A stretch of 64,000 nucleotides of DNA, from positions 46,020-110,019 of the forward strand of contig DATNJF010000404.1 of assembly GCA_035604035.1 (NCBI GenBank), read 5' to 3'. The position numbers and the translations under genes were made by a program. This DNA is from DATARH01 sp035604035 (GTDB lineage: Bacteria > Pseudomonadota > Alphaproteobacteria > ATCC43930 > CGMCC-115725). This document shows, piece after piece, positions 10,524 to 20,248 of this stretch. The stretch's first letter is position 1; each line of letters begins with the position of its first letter. The notes under the pieces are model-generated. The model did not search any database. It worked only from the letters and a program-made list of their open reading frames with translations, and was not told where the DNA came from.

Positions 10524-11845
10524 TCTTCGCTGTCGATCAAATGGATGAAAGAGCCGGCGACCGAACCGCGCCGTAACCCCACACTGCCGAGATCGTTGCC
10601 AGTGGCGTCGGCGATGGCGAAGAGCCGGTCGGCGGTGCCCTCCTCGACGATGCTGGCATAGTGGAATTCGTGACCGCGAAATCGCGCGCCAGCGTTGCCG
10701 AGCGGTGCTGAGCCTAGCAAGGTCGCGACGCGATAGCCGAGATGCCGCTTTGGCGCGGTGAAGCTCGTGATAACGGGCAATAGCCCGGCCATGCGATGCG
10801 CCATGCCGTTTGCATTGGTCAGCGCGTCGCCGAGCACCATGTAGCCGCCGCATTCGCCATATACGGGACTGTTTGCGGCGGCGGCATCGCACAGCCCGCC
10901 GAGGAACCGTGTCGCTGAAGCCAGCCTGCCCGCATGCAACTCGGGATAGCCGCCGGGCAGGTAGATCGCATCGGCCGCGGGGTCCGGCGCTTCGTCGGCG
11001 AGCGGCGAGAAGAATGAGATTTCGGCGCCTTGGCGCCGCCAGCCTGACAGCACGGCCTGGTAGGCGAAGAGGAAGGCATCGTCCCGGGCGACGGCGATGC
11101 GCTGGCCTAGGGCCGGCAGCGCCGTCGCGCCGATCGCCGCGCCGCAGCGCGAGGGTTTCGCCAGCGCGATCAGCTGGCCGACATCGAAATCGGCGGCGAT
11201 CAGCTTCGCGGCGTCGGCGATCAAGGTCTCGATCGCGACCAAATTTTCCTCGGCCGGCACGAGGCCGAGATGGCGCGATGTGATCGTCAATGTCTTGTCC
11301 TGCCTTATCGCGCCGAGCACCGGCAGGTCGGGCAAGTGCCGCGCGATCACCTCGGTCAGCAGTGCGCGGTGCCGCGCGCTGGCGACGCGATTGAGGATCA
11401 CTCCGGCGAGCGGTACTTCCGGGTCATGACGGGCGAAACCGGCGACGAGGGCAGCGATCGACGCGCCCTGTCCGCTGCAGTCGACCACTAGCACGACCGG
11501 CCAGGCGGTGAAGCGGGCGAGCGCCGCGGTCGAGCCCGCCTCGTCGTCGGGTCCGGCGCCGTCGAAGAGGCCCATCACCCCTTCGCACAGCACGATCTCG
11601 GCGTCTGCCTCGAGTTCGGCGACCAGGGTGGCCAACGTCGCCCGGCGCATCGCCCAGGGGTCGAGGTTGAAGCCTGTGGCGTTGCTCGCCAGCGCGTGAA
11701 AGGTCGGGTCGATATAATCCGGGCCCGCCTTGGCGCTGGCGATCTTGATGCCCCGGTTCTGCAGATGGCGCAGCAGCCCTGCGGTGATCAGCGTTTTGCC
11801 GCTGCCCGATTTCGGCGCGGCAAGAATTAACCCGCGGCCCCTCAC
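10520..11845 (-). CDS. cobB: Cobyrinate a,c-diamide synthase
   Basis: About 441 residues. An N-terminal ATP-grasping P-loop (APKSGSGKT) and a C-terminal class I glutamine amidotransferase half with the nucleophile Cys in VYGECGGYMVLG and a later HEFHYA. It uses ATP and glutamine to amidate side chains a and c of (hydrogeno)byrinate or cobyrinate. The GTG start at 11845 overlaps the cobA stop (GTGA) and gives MRGRGLILAAPKSG. A TTG four codons upstream is possible but less likely. Confidence 0.93.
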
Positions 11846-12630
11846 CCCTTGTACCAATTAAGCGTCTCATGCAGCCGCGCAACCTCGCCGATGGCGATGA
11901 TCGCCGGGCTCTCGACTTGCGCGGCGGCACTGGCAGCTTCGGCGAGGGACGTGATGACCACGCTCTGCGCCGCCGTCGTCGCCTTGCTAACGATCGCCAC
12001 GGCCTCGCCCGGCGGCCGCCCCGCCGCGATTAGGCGGCGGGCAATGTCACCGAGATGGGTCAAGGCCATGTAGAGCACGATGACCGGCGAGCCCTTGGCG
12101 ATCGCCTCCCAGTCGGGGGCGCTGCCTTCCTCGCCCGGCACAGCGCCGTCGCTGTTGTGGCCGGTGATCAGGGTCACGGCCGAGTTGATGCCGCGATGCG
12201 TAAGGGGGATGCCGGCATAGGCGAGGCCGCCGATCGCCGCGGTGATGCCGGGCACGATGCGAAACGGGATGCCCGCCTGGGCCAACGCCAGCGCTTCTTC
12301 GCCGCCGCGACCGAACACGCAAGGGTCGCCGCCCTTGAGGCGCAGTACCCGCTTGCCGTCACGGGCGAGCGCGATCAGCCGGGCCGAGATGTCGGGCTGG
12401 CGCGGCGATGGCCGGCCGCCGCGCTTGCCGGCGTCTTCCAAAGCCGCCTCTGGCCGCGCCAAGGTGAGAATGCGCGGGTCGACGAGCGCGTCGTAGACGA
12501 TGGCGTCGGCCTGTTCCAAGGCGTGCAGCGCCAGCACCGACAGCAGGCCCGGGTCGCCCGGCCCGGCGCCGACCAGCCAGACGCTGCCTTGCGCCATCTC
12601 AGGGAGGTACAGCCGTTTGGCGTCGATCAT
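11842..12630 (-). CDS. cobA: Uroporphyrinogen-III C-methyltransferase
   Basis: 262 residues. VWLVGAGPGDPGLLSVLALHAL is the SAM-binding start of SUMT enzymes. VLRLKGGDPCVFGRGGEEA and GITAAIGGLAYAGIPLTHRG are further SUMT signatures. It makes precorrin-2 by methylating C2 and C7, the branch point to cobalamin and siroheme. It lacks the siroheme CysG N-terminal domains, so it is the stand-alone CobA form. It is the first gene of a two-gene operon with cobB and is divergent from cbiD (44 bases between starts). Confidence 0.95.
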   Translation of the reverse strand: MIDAKRLYLPEMAQGSVWLVGAGPGDPGLLSVLALHALEQADAIVYDALVDPRILTLARPEAALEDAGKRGGRPSPRQPDISARLIALARDGKRVLRLKGGDPCVFGRGGEEALALAQAGIPFRIVPGITAAIGGLAYAGIPLTHRGINSAVTLITGHNSDGAVPGEEGSAPDWEAIAKGSPVIVLYMALTHLGDIARRLIAAGRPPGEAVAIVSKATTAAQSVVITSLAEAASAAAQVESPAIIAIGEVARLHETLNWYKG

Positions 12631-12674
12631 TGCCGGAAGGTAGCCAGCCGCACGGGTTTTGCTAAGATCATTCT

Positions 12675-13763
12675 ATGGCACGGCAGGAAGGTAGTCCGCT
12701 GCGCCGCGGATGGACCACCGGCGCTTGCGCCGCGGCCGCGGCGCGGGCCGCGTTTGCCGCGCTGTTGACCGGCGAGTTCCCTGACCCGGTGACGATCCGC
12801 CTACCGCGCGGCCAGAGGCCCAGCTTCCCGCTGGCGCTCGCCGAACTGAACGGCGGGAGCGCGCGCGCCGGCATCGTCAAGGATGCGGGCGACGATCCCG
12901 ACGTCACCCACGGCGCGACGATCGTCGCCGAAATCGCCTGGGCGACGCCCGGCTCCGGCATCGCCTTCGCCGCCGGCGAGGGGGTTGGCACGGTGACCCG
13001 GCCGGGGCTTCAGCTCGGCGTTGGTGAACCGGCGATCAACCCGGCGCCGCGGGCGATGATCCGCGAGATGCTGGCGGACCTAGCCGAAGCCAACGGCGCG
13101 CCGCCGCCCGATGTGACCGTCACCGTCGCGATCCCCGGCGGCGAGCGCCTCGCTGAGAAGACGATGAACGCGCGCCTCGGCATTGTCGGTGGCTTGTCGA
13201 TCTTGGGAACGACCGGGATCGTGGTGCCCTATTCCTGCGCTTCCTGGATCCACTCGATCCAGCGCGGCATCGATGTCGCCCGCGCCGCCGGGCTCGACCA
13301 TATCGCCGCAGCCACGGGCACCACCTCGGAGCGCGCGGTGCAGCGCCTCTATGCGTTGCCCGACCATGCGCTGATCGATATGGGCGATTTCGTCGGCGGC
13401 ACGCTGAAATATCTGCGCCGCCATCCGGTCGCTCGGCTGACCTTGGCGGGCGGCTTCGCGAAGATGGCCAAACTCGCCGCGGGCCATCTCGACCTGCATT
13501 CGAGCAAGAGCCAGGTCGAGCCGGCACTGCTGCGCGAAATCCTGGCCTCGGTCGGCGCCGATGACAGCACACTCGCTGCGGTAAGCGGCACCGAGACCGG
13601 CGGCGCGCTGCTCGAGGCGGCAGGGGAATGGCGCGCGGCGTTGGCAGCCGGCGTCGCACGGCGAGCGCGCGAAGTCGCTCTGGCGACGCTGTCGGGCGCT
13701 ACCGCGGTCGAGGTCGCGATCGTCGATCGGACTGGCGAGTTCCTCGCGATGGTAGGTGCATGA
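12675..13763 (+). CDS. cbiD: Cobalt-precorrin-5B C1-methyltransferase CbiD
   Basis: 362 residues. LRRGWTTGACAAAAARAAF at the N terminus is the CbiD hallmark, with GEPAINPAPRAMI and TGIVVPYSCASW further along. It methylates C1 of the ring-contracted intermediate in the oxygen-independent route. In aerobic pathways the equivalent methylation is done by the unrelated CobF, which is not in the window. It overlaps cobK by 4 bases (ATGA). The presence of CbiD is one of three signs that this organism uses early cobalt insertion. Confidence 0.93.
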   Translation: MARQEGSPLRRGWTTGACAAAAARAAFAALLTGEFPDPVTIRLPRGQRPSFPLALAELNGGSARAGIVKDAGDDPDVTHGATIVAEIAWATPGSGIAFAAGEGVGTVTRPGLQLGVGEPAINPAPRAMIREMLADLAEANGAPPPDVTVTVAIPGGERLAEKTMNARLGIVGGLSILGTTGIVVPYSCASWIHSIQRGIDVARAAGLDHIAAATGTTSERAVQRLYALPDHALIDMGDFVGGTLKYLRRHPVARLTLAGGFAKMAKLAAGHLDLHSSKSQVEPALLREILASVGADDSTLAAVSGTETGGALLEAAGEWRAALAAGVARRAREVALATLSGATAVEVAIVDRTGEFLAMVGA

Positions 13764-14539
13764 GCGGGACGCGACTCCTCATCCTCGGGGGGACCGGAGA
13801 GGCGGTGGCGTTGGCTCGCGCTGTGCTCGCCCGCTTCGGGGACCGCATCGAAGTGACAACGGCGCTCGCTGGCCGGACCGCTCGCCCGGGGCCGATCCCC
13901 GGCCAAGTCCGGATCGGCGGGTTCGGCGGCGCCGCCGGCCTTGCCCAATATCTCGCCGAGCACGAAATCGACCGGCTGATCGACGCGACCCACCCCTTCG
14001 CCGCCGATATCTCGCGCGCGGCGCGGCTCGCCGGTGACCAAACGCAGGTGCCTCGACTATTGCTGCTGCGGCAGGCCTGGCGGCGCCATCCGCTGGACCG
14101 CTGGATCGAGGTCGACAGCATCGAGGCGGCGGCGCAGATCGTCGGCCGCGTCGGCAGGCGAGCCTTCCTGACCGTCGGCGCCGGCGAGATCGATGCCTTC
14201 GCCCCGGCGACCGGCGTGCGCTTTATCGTGCGGATGATCGACCGGCCGCGCAATCCATTGCCGTTACGCTTCCATGAGGTCGTGCTCGGACGCGGTCCGT
14301 TCGCCCTGGTCGAGGAGCGCCAACTGCTGCAGATGAAGGCGATCGACGTGCTGGTCTGCAAGGCGAGCGGTGGCGCGGCGACCGAGGCGAAGCTCGTAGC
14401 GGCGCGCGAATTGAGCCTGCCGGTCATCATGGTTCGTCGCCCGCCGGTCGAGCGCGGCTTGTCGGTCGATACGGTCGAGGGCGCGATCGACTGGCTAGCT
14501 GGTCTCGACGAACGGCCCGAAGCGAGGAGAACGTTATGA
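13760..14539 (+). CDS. cobK: Precorrin-6A (or cobalt-precorrin-6A) reductase
   Basis: 259 residues. RLLILGGTGEAVALARAVL and the LIDATHPFAADISRAA motif are diagnostic for CobK/CbiJ. The C-terminal domain includes FLTVGAGEIDAF and LVCKASGGAATEAKL. It reduces one double bond of the macrocycle with NADPH. Given CbiD beside it, the substrate may be the cobalt-containing form. It is linked by 4-base overlaps to cbiD upstream and to an ankyrin gene downstream. Confidence 0.93.
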   Translation: MSGTRLLILGGTGEAVALARAVLARFGDRIEVTTALAGRTARPGPIPGQVRIGGFGGAAGLAQYLAEHEIDRLIDATHPFAADISRAARLAGDQTQVPRLLLLRQAWRRHPLDRWIEVDSIEAAAQIVGRVGRRAFLTVGAGEIDAFAPATGVRFIVRMIDRPRNPLPLRFHEVVLGRGPFALVEERQLLQMKAIDVLVCKASGGAATEAKLVAARELSLPVIMVRRPPVERGLSVDTVEGAIDWLAGLDERPEARRTL

Positions 14540-15129
14540 CGGCGCGGCTCGGTGTGGCCTTCGGCTTGGCGTTGCTGGCGTTGGCCGCGTGGGCGCCTTG
14601 CGCACGCGCCGATATAAGCACGGCGCTCAACCCGTTCAGCGGCTACTACAACAACATTGCTCGGGCCGCCGAGGCCAACGACGTCGCCAAGGTCCGGGCA
14701 CTATTGTCGAGCGGCAACAGCGCCAACGAGACCGAAGCGGACAGCCAGCGCACCGGCCTCCATACCGCGGCGATAAACGGCAATCTCCAGATCGCCGCGA
14801 TCCTCATCAAAGCCGGAGCGCGGATCGACGCGCGGGACAATCTCGGCAACACGCCATTGCAATACGCTGCGGATCACGACCATCTCGAGATGGCCAAGCT
14901 TCTGATGGATGTCGGCGCACAGGTCGATGCCGAGAACAAGAATGGGATGACTGCGCTAATGATCTCGGCCAAGGATGGCAACGTCGAAATGGTCCGCACC
15001 CTGCTGGCTCGCGGTGCCAACCCGAACAAGTCGGATTACACCGGGCGCGATTCGCTGGGCTGGGCGCTTGACAGCCATCGCCCCGCGGTCATCGCGATCC
15101 TCAAGGACGCCCAAGCGCGCAAGCACTAG
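14536..15129 (+). CDS. Secreted ankyrin-repeat protein
   Basis: 197 residues. A signal peptide (hydrophobic LGVAFGLALLALAAWAP, cleavage near ARA at about residue 25) is followed by about four ankyrin units, recognisable as TGLHTAAINGNLQIAAILIK, NTPLQYAADHDHLEMAKLLM and TALMISAKDGNVEMVRTLLA. It should be a periplasmic protein-binding scaffold. No enzymatic domain. The 4-base overlap with cobK makes it part of the cbiD operon, but any role in cobalamin metabolism is unknown and may be chance. Confidence 0.85.
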   Translation: MTARLGVAFGLALLALAAWAPCARADISTALNPFSGYYNNIARAAEANDVAKVRALLSSGNSANETEADSQRTGLHTAAINGNLQIAAILIKAGARIDARDNLGNTPLQYAADHDHLEMAKLLMDVGAQVDAENKNGMTALMISAKDGNVEMVRTLLARGANPNKSDYTGRDSLGWALDSHRPAVIAILKDAQARKH

Positions 15130-15138
15130 GGCCGGGTG

Positions 15139-15897
15139 CTACCCGCGCCGGGGGCGCAGCACATGATGGTGGTCGGTGGCGTAGAGCCGGCTGTCGTTGC
15201 CGCCGCCGGCGAGCGCCGGGCCGACCAGGATCAGCGCGGTGCGGGTGATGCCGGCGGCCTTGGCTCCGTCGCGGATCGTCGCTAGCGTGCCGCGGATCAA
15301 CAATTCGTCCGGCCAGCTAACCCGGTAGGCGACGATTGCGGGGCAATCGGCGCCGTAATGCGGAACGAGCATGCGCACCACCCGCGCCAGATTGGCGATC
15401 GACAGATGGATGGCCAGAGTCGCGCCGCTCACGGCGAGGCGGTCGAGCTCTTCGCCCGCCGGCATCGCCGAGGCGCGCGTCGCGGTGCGGGTGAGGATGA
15501 TCGTCTGGGCGATGCCGGGCAGCGTCAGCTCGCGGCGCAGCGCCGCCGCCGCCGCGGCGAAGGCCGGCACGCCGGGGGTCACGTCGTAGGGAATGCCGAG
15601 GGGGTCTAGCCGGCGCATCTGCTCGGCGATCGCGCCGTAGAGCGAGGGATCGCCCGAATGCACCCGGGCGACGTCATGTCCTGCACGATGCGCCGTTTCG
15701 ATCTCGGCCACGATCTCGTCGAGGGTGAGCGGCGCGGTATCGACCACCCGCGCGCCCGGCGGCGCGGCAGCGACGATCTCCGGCGGCACCAGCGATCCGG
15801 CGTAGAGACAGACCGCGCAGGTCTCGATGAGGCGCAGGCCGCGTACGGTGATGAGGTCGGCGGCGCCGGGTCCGGCACCGATGAAATGTACCGTCAC
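15139..15897 (-). CDS. cobM: Precorrin-4 C11-methyltransferase
   Basis: 252 residues of the tetrapyrrole methylase fold. VHFIGAGPGAADLITVRGLRLI followed by CLYAGSLVPPEIV is the CobM/CbiF signature; VARVHSGDPSLYGAIAEQM supplies the SAM site. It methylates C11 after ring contraction. Its start overlaps the end of the cbiG-cobJ fusion by 4 bases, making it the last gene of a GT39-cobI-cobJ-cobM run. Confidence 0.95.
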   Translation of the reverse strand: MTVHFIGAGPGAADLITVRGLRLIETCAVCLYAGSLVPPEIVAAAPPGARVVDTAPLTLDEIVAEIETAHRAGHDVARVHSGDPSLYGAIAEQMRRLDPLGIPYDVTPGVPAFAAAAAALRRELTLPGIAQTIILTRTATRASAMPAGEELDRLAVSGATLAIHLSIANLARVVRMLVPHYGADCPAIVAYRVSWPDELLIRGTLATIRDGAKAAGITRTALILVGPALAGGGNDSRLYATDHHHVLRPRRG

Positions 15898-17699
15898 TTC
15901 TTGCTGTAGCCGCGCGGCGTGTAGAAGCGCGGCGGGTCGCCGGGAATGACGCGGCTCTCGCTATTGCCGACGATGACGATGGTCAGCATGTCGATATCCG
16001 CCTCGACGAGATTGTCCAGCATCGTGACCCGCCAGCTCTCGCCGGTGCGCCCGAGATTGCGCGCGATCAGAACCGGAGTGTCCGGCCGGTGATGGGCGAG
16101 AAGGATCGCCGCCGTCTCAGCAAGCTGGGAGGATCGTCGCATCGAGCGCGGGTTGTAGAGGGCCACGACAAAGTCGCCAGCCGCGGCGGCTTCGAGCCGG
16201 GCGCGGATGGCCGGCCACGGGGTCATCAAATCGGACAGCGAGATCGCGCAGAAATCATGGCCGAGCGGCGCCCCGGCGCGGGCGGCGGCGGCCTGCATCG
16301 CGCTCACCCCCGGCGACACCAGGATTTCGACCGCCCCCCAATCGCGCCGCTCTTCGCGATCCAAAAGCTCGAACACCAACGTCGCCAAGCCATAGATCCC
16401 CGCGTCGCCCGACGATATGAGGGCGACGTTCCTGCCCTCGGCGGCAAGGTTGAGAGCAAGCCGCGCCCGCTCTTCCTCGTCGCCGATGACGCTGGGGTGC
16501 AGGGTCTTCTCGGTCGTCGCGCGCCCGAGCAGGTCGAGATAGAGGCCGTAGCCGACGATGTCGCTGGCCTGGGCGATGAGCGCGCTTGCCTCCGGCGTGC
16601 GCCATGAGGCATCGCCCGGTCCGATACCGACGATCGCCAGACGACCGCGCGGCCGTCCGATCGCCGCGGCGTTGATCGGTGCCGCGGCGCGGGCGATGGC
16701 GCAGGTTGCGTGCCGCGACTTGCGCTTGGGCGCGACCAGTACGCCGCCCGGACCCGCCGCCGCCAACGCCGCGCCCTCGGCGACGCCCCAGCAGCCGGTG
16801 GCGCGGAACACCGCCTCGGACTTCTCGGTGAGGCGCGGGGTCTCGTCGAGCAGGCGCTCGCTGGGAAAGAAACGCGCCGCCACGCCGAGCCGCTCGGCGA
16901 GCGCGTGGATGCCGGGCTCGGCGAGCTTCAACTCGACCGAAACCACCGCGGCCACCGCGTCCGCGGCAAGCCCCGCTTCGGCCAGGCATCTGTCGGCGAG
17001 CGACACGATCTCGTCGGAATCGCAGTTGCGCTCGCAACCGATGCCCAAAGCCAGCATCGGCGGGTGGAAGACAAGCGCGGTTTCGTCGGCCGTCACTGGG
17101 TGATCGCTAACCCGCACCGAGAGCTCGGCGTTCTTGGCCCAGGCGATGCCGGTGTCGCGCAACCATTCGGCGCAGCCGAGCTCGTCATGAAGCCTGACCG
17201 GCTGGCCGGCGATCAGCGCGGCGGCAACAGGTTTTATCCGCTCCGGATTAGCAATACGCCAACCACGAGGTGGCTCGTCGAGCGCGAGGCCGAGCCGGAG
17301 GTCGCCGGCGGTGGTGATTGCCGCGACACCGCCGAGGGCCTTGGCAAGAACGCGGGCGATTTGGTTGGCGCCGTGATGTCCGCCCAACAGCGGCACCGCG
17401 ACCGAGCCATCCTCGGCAAGGGCGACGACCGGCGGCTCGGCGCGCTTGTCATCCAGATGAGCCGCGAGCGCGCGAATCAGGATGCCGCTGGCGCAAATGC
17501 CCACGATCGGCCGTCCCGCCGCGAACAGATCGGCGAGATGCGGGACGACGCCGTCATACGTTTCGTCCCAATCGCCGGCCAAGGCGCGAGGCCCGTGCAG
17601 ACGCGCCTCCGGCAGGAGGTCGCAGATTCTCCGTCCGAGCACCGTCGCGCTTGGCCCAAGCACGACGACCGCGGCACCGTTGGGCAGAGGCCGCTTCAT
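15894..17699 (-). CDS. cobJ: CbiG-CobJ fusion: cobalt-precorrin-5A hydrolase / precorrin-3B C17-methyltransferase
   Basis: 601 residues. Residues about 1-345 form a complete CbiG: GICASGILIRALAAHL, the middle VPLLGGHHGANQIARVLA, and the C-terminal ALGIGCERNCDSDEIVSLA. Residues about 360-601 form CobJ/CbiH, starting LAIVGIGPGDASWRTPEA, with GYGLYLDLL and the SSGDAGIYGLATLV SAM loop. CobJ/CbiH contracts the ring and CbiG opens the resulting lactone, so the fusion couples consecutive anaerobic-route steps. Although the frame is open to 18104, the ATG at 17699 is the family start and overlaps the cobI stop by 4 bases. Confidence 0.92.
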   Translation of the reverse strand: MKRPLPNGAAVVVLGPSATVLGRRICDLLPEARLHGPRALAGDWDETYDGVVPHLADLFAAGRPIVGICASGILIRALAAHLDDKRAEPPVVALAEDGSVAVPLLGGHHGANQIARVLAKALGGVAAITTAGDLRLGLALDEPPRGWRIANPERIKPVAAALIAGQPVRLHDELGCAEWLRDTGIAWAKNAELSVRVSDHPVTADETALVFHPPMLALGIGCERNCDSDEIVSLADRCLAEAGLAADAVAAVVSVELKLAEPGIHALAERLGVAARFFPSERLLDETPRLTEKSEAVFRATGCWGVAEGAALAAAGPGGVLVAPKRKSRHATCAIARAAAPINAAAIGRPRGRLAIVGIGPGDASWRTPEASALIAQASDIVGYGLYLDLLGRATTEKTLHPSVIGDEEERARLALNLAAEGRNVALISSGDAGIYGLATLVFELLDREERRDWGAVEILVSPGVSAMQAAAARAGAPLGHDFCAISLSDLMTPWPAIRARLEAAAAGDFVVALYNPRSMRRSSQLAETAAILLAHHRPDTPVLIARNLGRTGESWRVTMLDNLVEADIDMLTIVIVGNSESRVIPGDPPRFYTPRGYSKK

Positions 17700-18391
17700 C
17701 GCTTGCCACCGCGCACCAGCGCCATCGCAAAGTAGGGCACCCCATCGGGCTCGACGTCGGCGAATGTGGCGACGCGCTGCCGCGTCTGCGTCGCGCGCTC
17801 GATGTAGATCGTATCGTCGAGACGGCCGAGCCCCGCCAGCACCCGACGCAGCTTGCCGGCATGGCGACCCAATTTGATCACCGCCGCGGTCTCGGCGTCG
17901 GCGAGGCGGCGGATAAGCTCGTCTTCGGCGAGGGTCGCGGGAATCACCATGACCGTTTCGTCGCGCTGGGCGAGCGGCGTCCCGGCGGCGGCGGCGCAGG
18001 CGGTCAGTGACGAGACGCCGGGCACGACCTCCACGCGGTAGCGCGGCGCGAGGCGAGTGAAAATCGCCGCGAAGGTGCCGTAGAAAAACGGGTCGCCCTG
18101 ACAAAGAAAGGCCACGTCCCGGCCGCTGTCGAGCTCGGTGGCGAGGGTCGCGGCGGCGGCATCGTAGATGGCGTGAGGCGGCGGCCCGGGACGCATCGGG
18201 AAGGCGATGCGCACCTGGCGCTGCGCCGGGCTGAGGAATTCCGCGACGATGCTGCGGGCAAAACTGTCGCCGGTCTCGGGCGCCGGATAAGCGATGACCG
18301 GCACGCCGCGCAAGAGACGTAGCGCCTTCAGCGTCACCAGCTCGGGATCGCCCGGCCCCAGCCCCAGCCCGTAAAGCACACCGAGCGCCAT
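17696..18391 (-). CDS. cobI: Precorrin-2 C20-methyltransferase
   Basis: 231 residues. VLYGLGLGPGDPELVTLKALRL opens the methylase fold, and VIAYPAPETGDSFARSIV is typical of CobI/CbiL. FLCQGDPFFYGTFAAIF provides the SAM-binding loop. It adds the C20 methyl group to precorrin-2 (or cobalt-sirohydrochlorin). One base separates it from the stop of an upstream glycosyltransferase gene and it overlaps the fusion gene downstream by 4 bases, so all are likely on one transcript. Confidence 0.95.
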   Translation of the reverse strand: MALGVLYGLGLGPGDPELVTLKALRLLRGVPVIAYPAPETGDSFARSIVAEFLSPAQRQVRIAFPMRPGPPPHAIYDAAAATLATELDSGRDVAFLCQGDPFFYGTFAAIFTRLAPRYRVEVVPGVSSLTACAAAAGTPLAQRDETVMVIPATLAEDELIRRLADAETAAVIKLGRHAGKLRRVLAGLGRLDDTIYIERATQTRQRVATFADVEPDGVPYFAMALVRGGKR

Positions 18392-18392
18392 C

Positions 18393-20072
18393 TCACTTAG
18401 GCCTTACCCGGTAGAGGGTCAGCACCATGCGCTGTCCGTTTGAGTAATCGGTGCCGCGGATGCTACCGATTGGCGTCGCTTCGAGACCGTGCGCCGTCAG
18501 CCCTTGCAGGAACTGCGCATCCTCGCGGCCGCCGACCAACGCCTCGCCGCCACCCGCCAATTCGGTCACCGCATTGGTCACCATGGTCATCCGCAGCTTG
18601 CCGCCCAGCAAAAAGACCAGGCTCGGTTCGGCGTAGCCGAGTGTGACAAGCGGCGTGCCCGGCGGCGGTGGGTCGCCAGCGATCAGCAGCGCGGCGCCGC
18701 GGCTCAGCCATAGCCGGTCGAGGCTCGGAAGAACCCAGATGCCCACGGAAATGGTCAGGGTGAGGGATAGCGCGGCGATCGTCGCGGCGCTTGCTACCGG
18801 AGCCGGCCGCCGCCACAGCAATATCGTCATCAGGATGACCAGGACGGCGGCCGTAACCGGTCCGGCGATGTCGACTCCGGGTCCGAAGCGGATCGGCAAC
18901 ACGATCAGCGCACCGCCGATGATGACAACGGTTACAACGACCCACAGCGCCTCGACGGCACGCCTCGTCCAGCGTGCCCAAACCCGCTCGGCCTGATCGA
19001 TTCCTTCGGCGATCGTGCCGGCAGCAAGCAGCGCCAGCGCCGGATAGAGCGGCAGGACGTAATGCGGCAGCTTGGTCGGGATCAGCTCCATCACCACCCA
19101 GGCCGGGACGATCCAGGCCAGCAGGAACCGCACCAGCGGCTGCTCATGGCGTTGCCAGCCGCGGATCAACGCCGGCGCCAGATAGAGCGATCCGGGCCAG
19201 AACGTGATCATCATTAGCGTCAGATAGTAGAACGGCGGCGCGCCATGTGATTCCTGTCCGCCCAGCAGTTTCGTCAGAAAATCATGGCCTAGCGAATCTG
19301 CGAGAAAGCGACCTTCGGTCGCCTGCTCGATCGCGTAGAGCCACGGCGCGATTGCCAACCCAGTCGCGATCAATCCGGCCAGCGGCCGCAGCGTGCGCAG
19401 CCAAGCCGTATCGCGATCGGCGATGGACAGCGTCGCTGCGGTCGCCAGCGCCAGCGCCGGCCCGACCGGTCCCTTGAGTAGGATCGCCGCGATTTCGGCG
19501 AGCCAGAACGCAATTGCGACGTCGATGCCCACCGGCTTGCCACGGCGCGCCCGCACATAGGCGAGACCAAGCGCTCCTTGCCCGGCGACGATCGCGGCGA
19601 GGAGCGCCGCATCGGTCTTGGCGATGTGCGCCTCGGCCATCGTGCCGAGTGAAGTGGCGAGCAGAACCGCCGCGACCAGCGCGATTCGCGGCGCAGCGGC
19701 ATTACCTTCCGGCGCCTCGCTCAGGAGAGCCCGGCCGAGACCGAAGGTCAGCAGCACGGCAAGGCTCGCGCCGATCAGCGACGGCAGGCGATACGGCCAG
19801 ATTGCGGTCGATCTCGGATCGCTGAACGCGCTGACGGAGGCGGCCTGCAGCCAATAGATGCCACCCGGCTTCTGGTTGCGCGCCTCGTTCTGGAACCGGA
19901 TATGCAGGAAGTCGTCGGTCTCCAGCATCTGCCGCGTCGCTTGCGCGAAGCGGGCTTCGTCGCGGTCGAGCACCGGGATTGAGCTCATTCCGGGCAGATA
20001 CAGCGCCAGGCAGAGCACGCCGAGCAGCGCGTAGGGCCGCCAGCCGACGAGAAGGGGCGCGATCCGCGCCAT
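18393..20072 (-). CDS. ArnT-like GT39/PMT family membrane glycosyltransferase
   Basis: 559 residues. About 11-13 hydrophobic helices follow a short cytoplasmic start. The PVLDRDEARFAQATRQML loop near residue 40 carries the DRDE motif of polyprenyl-phosphate-sugar transferases (ArnT/PMT), and QKPGGIYWLQA follows as expected. Such enzymes move a sugar from undecaprenyl-phosphate to lipid A or other acceptors at the periplasmic face. The frame continues upstream to 20375, but ATG 20072 gives a family-like start. It ends one base before cobI, an unexpected operon partner. Confidence 0.85.
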   Translation of the reverse strand: MARIAPLLVGWRPYALLGVLCLALYLPGMSSIPVLDRDEARFAQATRQMLETDDFLHIRFQNEARNQKPGGIYWLQAASVSAFSDPRSTAIWPYRLPSLIGASLAVLLTFGLGRALLSEAPEGNAAAPRIALVAAVLLATSLGTMAEAHIAKTDAALLAAIVAGQGALGLAYVRARRGKPVGIDVAIAFWLAEIAAILLKGPVGPALALATAATLSIADRDTAWLRTLRPLAGLIATGLAIAPWLYAIEQATEGRFLADSLGHDFLTKLLGGQESHGAPPFYYLTLMMITFWPGSLYLAPALIRGWQRHEQPLVRFLLAWIVPAWVVMELIPTKLPHYVLPLYPALALLAAGTIAEGIDQAERVWARWTRRAVEALWVVVTVVIIGGALIVLPIRFGPGVDIAGPVTAAVLVILMTILLWRRPAPVASAATIAALSLTLTISVGIWVLPSLDRLWLSRGAALLIAGDPPPPGTPLVTLGYAEPSLVFLLGGKLRMTMVTNAVTELAGGGEALVGGREDAQFLQGLTAHGLEATPIGSIRGTDYSNGQRMVLTLYRVRPK

Positions 20073-20248
20073 CAGCCGCCGACCGACGAGGAACGGTAGA
20101 GTTTCAAGATCGAACTGAACCTTCTCGTGATTTGGCGCACGGCTGGCGCAACGTTCTTGGCGCAAGCGGGGGGCGCTCCTCCCGCGTTCACGATCGCGCG
20201 ATGACGAATAGTCGATTGAAAACGGGCCGTCCATCCCGCGCAACCCGT

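Noticed and set aside
17700..18104. N-terminal extension of the cbiG-cobJ gene
   Set aside because: The open frame upstream of 17699 reads as the other frame of cobI and is not CbiG-like; the ATG at 17699 matches the family start and the operon overlap.
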